Assembly (NCBI RefSeq): GCF_020483305.1
Contig: NZ_JACWAB010000001.1
Location: forward strand, 248,001-312,000
DNA from: Arthrobacter sp. UM1
Lineage (GTDB): Bacteria; Actinomycetota; Actinomycetes; Actinomycetales; Micrococcaceae
Direction of reading: 5' to 3'
DNA: 64,000 nt
The position numbers and the translations under genes were made by a program. Below the pieces are notes generated by a model that was not told where the DNA came from, ran no database searches, and saw only the letters and a list, made by a program, of their open reading frames with translations. Shown in pieces: positions 62,161 through 64,000 of this stretch; the first letter of the stretch is position 1; every line of letters starts with the position of its first letter.

Positions 62161-63097
62161 TGGGACGCACACTCCTCAGGGTTGAGCGGATGACGGGGCT
62201 GCGGACCACCTCGCCGAAGACCACGTCCGGGTCGAGCCGCCGCAGCTCTTCGGAGAGGCACTCGTGCAGGGGGCGCTCGGGAAGCGAGATGCGCTGGACC
62301 CGCTGGTGGGGCTGGTAGAGCTCCACGACGCCGTCGCCGCTGCGCACCAGCTCGATGTCTCCCTCAGGCCGGGAGATGCGGATGCGTCGGATTCCCTCGG
62401 GGATCCGGTTCGGGGCGGCCGCCACGGTGACGCGGGCGCGCAGCTTGGGGGAGAGCCAGGCGGCGAGGAGGGTGGTGCTCGGCGAGTCCGGCGCGCCCTC
62501 CACCGTCACCTGAGTGATGGTCGATGGGTCGATCTGGTCGAACGTCGCCGCGAGCTGCCCGCGCCAGAGGGTGAGCCGCGTCCAGGCGAGGTCCGTGTCG
62601 CCGGGCTCGTAGTGCTCGGCGATGCTGAGCAGGGCGTCCTTCGGCTTGCTCGCCGCGAAGGAGTCGGTGATGCGGCGGGTGGCCATGCGGCCGAGCGCGC
62701 GCTCCTCGGGCGCCTGCGCGACGCCGTCCGGCCACCACACCACGATCGGCGCGTCCGGCAGGAGCAGGCCCGAGACGAGGGACTCCGGCTTGGCGCTGAG
62801 CGGACCGTGCGCGTGGAGCACGATCACCTCGGACGCGCCGGCGTCTCCGCCGACTCGGATCTGCGCGTCGAGCCGGGCCTCGCCCTTCGGGTCGCAGGCC
62901 ACGAGCACCACAACGCGGCACGGGTGCTCCCGGCTCGCGCGGTTCGCGGCGTCGATGGCGTCCTCGAAGCTCTCGGAGCGCACCTGGACGAGCAGCGTCA
63001 GCACCCGACCCACGGCGGTCACGCCGCCTTCCTTGCGGAGCCGGTTGAGGGCCTTGCCCACCTTGGAGACGGTGGTCTCCTCCAAATCCACGATCAT
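62150..63097 (-). CDS. opcA: Glucose-6-phosphate dehydrogenase assembly protein OpcA
   Basis: Needed for activity of actinobacterial and cyanobacterial glucose-6-phosphate dehydrogenase. The 315-residue protein begins MIVDLEETTVSKVGKALNRL, as in mycobacterial OpcA (MIVDL...), and continues with RVLTLLV, HPCRVVVL, LLPDAPIVVWWPD and a final DPDVVFGEVVRSP. ATG 63097 overlaps the zwf stop as ATGA, which supports this start over GTG 63109. It is translationally coupled to both zwf and pgl. Confidence 0.94.
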   Translation of the reverse strand: MIVDLEETTVSKVGKALNRLRKEGGVTAVGRVLTLLVQVRSESFEDAIDAANRASREHPCRVVVLVACDPKGEARLDAQIRVGGDAGASEVIVLHAHGPLSAKPESLVSGLLLPDAPIVVWWPDGVAQAPEERALGRMATRRITDSFAASKPKDALLSIAEHYEPGDTDLAWTRLTLWRGQLAATFDQIDPSTITQVTVEGAPDSPSTTLLAAWLSPKLRARVTVAAAPNRIPEGIRRIRISRPEGDIELVRSGDGVVELYQPHQRVQRISLPERPLHECLSEELRRLDPDVVFGEVVRSPVIRSTLRSVRPSER

Positions 63098-64000
63098 GGG
63101 CGGCGCCACGTCCTTCCGTCTCGGGCGAGCAGGTCATCGGCGGAGTCGGGTCCCCACGAGCCGGGGGAGTACTGCTCCGGGCGGGTGCCGCTCGCGGCCC
63201 ACGCCTCCTCGAACGGGTCGAGGATCTTCCAGGAGAGCTCCACCTCCTCGTGGCGGGGGAAGAGCGGCGGCTCGCCGAGGAGGACGTCGAGGATGAGCCG
63301 CTCGTACGCCTCCGGGGAGGACTCGGTGAAGTTCTGCCCGTAGCTGAAGTCCATGCTCACATCGCGGACTTCTCGCTGGGTGCCGGGCACCTTGGAGCCG
63401 AAGCGGATCGTGGCGCCCTCGTCCGGCTGGACGCGGATGACGACGGCGTTGTGCCCCAGCCCCGGCTCGCCCGCGTAGAGCCCGCCCGGCGCCTTCTTGA
63501 AGACGACGGCGATCTCCGTCACCCGCCGCCCGAGCCGCTTGCCCGCACGCAGGTAGAAGGGGACGCCGGCCCAGCGGCGCGTGTTGATGTCCAGCCGGAT
63601 CGCCGCGTAGGTCTCCGTGGTGGACTCCGGGTTGAAGCCCTCCTCGTCGAGGAACCCGGTGACGCGCTCTCCGCCCTGCCAGCCGCTGGCGTACTGCCCG
63701 CGCGCGGAGTTCGCCTCGGGGTCGTCCGGCACGACGACGGCCGCGAGGATCTTCTCCTTCTCTGCCCGGAGGTGCTCCGCGGCGAACGAGATCGGCTCCT
63801 CCATCGCCGTCAGGGCGAGGAGCTGGAGGAGGTGGTTCTGGATGACGTCGCGGGCAGCGCCGACGCCGTCGTAGTAGCCCGCGCGGCCGCCGATGCCGAT
63901 GTCCTCGGCCATCGTGATCTGGACGTGGTCCACGTTGGAGGCGTTCCAGATCGGCTCGAAGAGCTGGTTGGCGAAGCGCAGCGCCAGGAGGTTCTGGACC
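63094..64000 (-). CDS. zwf: Glucose-6-phosphate dehydrogenase, C-terminal part (5' end outside window)
   Basis: First enzyme of the oxidative pentose phosphate path. About 301 C-terminal residues are present; the frame is open to base 64000. Visible are LALRFANQLFEPIWN, VDHVQITMAEDIGIGGRAGYY, DVIQNHLLQLLAL, NTRRWAGVPFYLRAGKRL and the C-terminal SPEAYERLILDVLLGEPPLF and SWKILDPF. It leads the zwf-opcA-pgl operon, and its stop overlaps opcA by 4 nt. Confidence 0.96.
   Translation of the reverse strand, partial: VQNLLALRFANQLFEPIWNASNVDHVQITMAEDIGIGGRAGYYDGVGAARDVIQNHLLQLLALTAMEEPISFAAEHLRAEKEKILAAVVVPDDPEANSARGQYASGWQGGERVTGFLDEEGFNPESTTETYAAIRLDINTRRWAGVPFYLRAGKRLGRRVTEIAVVFKKAPGGLYAGEPGLGHNAVVIRVQPDEGATIRFGSKVPGTQREVRDVSMDFSYGQNFTESSPEAYERLILDVLLGEPPLFPRHEEVELSWKILDPFEEAWAASGTRPEQYSPGSWGPDSADDLLARDGRTWRRP

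Overview
The window is chromosomal DNA from a high-GC actinobacterium, most likely a member of the Micrococcales close to Micrococcaceae (Arthrobacter, Kocuria or Rothia relatives). I infer this from the very GC-rich codon use, the frequent GTG starts, a mycothiol-based redox set (S-(hydroxymethyl)mycothiol dehydrogenase and mycoredoxin), class Ib ribonucleotide reductase (nrdHIEF), a LexA box of the TCGAAC-N4-GTTCGA type, OpcA, a CoaE-UPF0157 fusion, and the order uvrC-rapZ-yvcK-whiA-gap-pgk-tpiA-secG-pgl-opcA-zwf. I see no prophage, insertion sequence, plasmid function or CRISPR array.

Layout. 1-5.4 kb: end of proB, proA, a small membrane protein, nadD, an Ala/Ser-rich membrane protein, rsfS, a histidine phosphatase and tRNA-Ala(GGC). 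5.5-10 kb: NAD-dependent formate dehydrogenase with a divergent LysR regulator, then an Nramp-type transporter/DUF1445 pair behind a palindromic operator. 10-17 kb: a divergent amidohydrolase-like gene, tRNA-Ala(CGC), a His-rich membrane protein with a PepSY protein, a 43-codon small gene, an AAA ATPase, a short unknown gene and a second LysR gene; three related hairpin repeats lie here. 17-26 kb: nrdH-nrdI-nrdE with tandem NrdR boxes, then an SDR, a single-chain dihydroxyacetone kinase and two paralogous membrane proteins, then nrdF. 26-34 kb: an orphan AbiEi-like gene, mscR-lysP, a thioesterase, a kinase-like P-loop protein, a lipoate-ligase-like protein, an MBL hydrolase, a mycoredoxin and an SRAP protein. 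34-42 kb: an rRNA-methyltransferase-like gene, a YigZ protein, coaE, uvrB, a putative yybP-ykoY riboswitch with a TerC gene, and an Abi_2/AbiF-type gene behind an operator and a terminator-like hairpin. 42-47.8 kb: a monooxygenase, an S33 peptidase, a Ski2-like helicase, a trans-aconitate methyltransferase and a GntR regulator. 47.8-64 kb: uvrA, plsC, uvrC, rapZ, yvcK, whiA, sodA, gap, pgk, tpiA, secG, then pgl, opcA and partial zwf on the minus strand.

How the genes work together. Nucleotide excision repair (uvrA, uvrB, uvrC), dNTP supply (nrdHIEF) and abasic-site protection (SRAP) make a genome-maintenance group. gap-pgk-tpiA and zwf-opcA-pgl cover lower glycolysis and the oxidative pentose phosphate branch. 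mscR and formate dehydrogenase are two steps of formaldehyde detoxification (formaldehyde to formate to CO2).

The most unusual signals are not classical genes. About a dozen promoters have a TANNNT box 6-7 nt before the start codon, which predicts leaderless mRNAs. Convergent and 3' intergenic gaps carry several families of long perfect palindromes and tandem repeats. The Abi_2 gene sits behind a dyad over its -10 box and a 14-bp hairpin, which makes it the best candidate for an RNA-controlled defence module.
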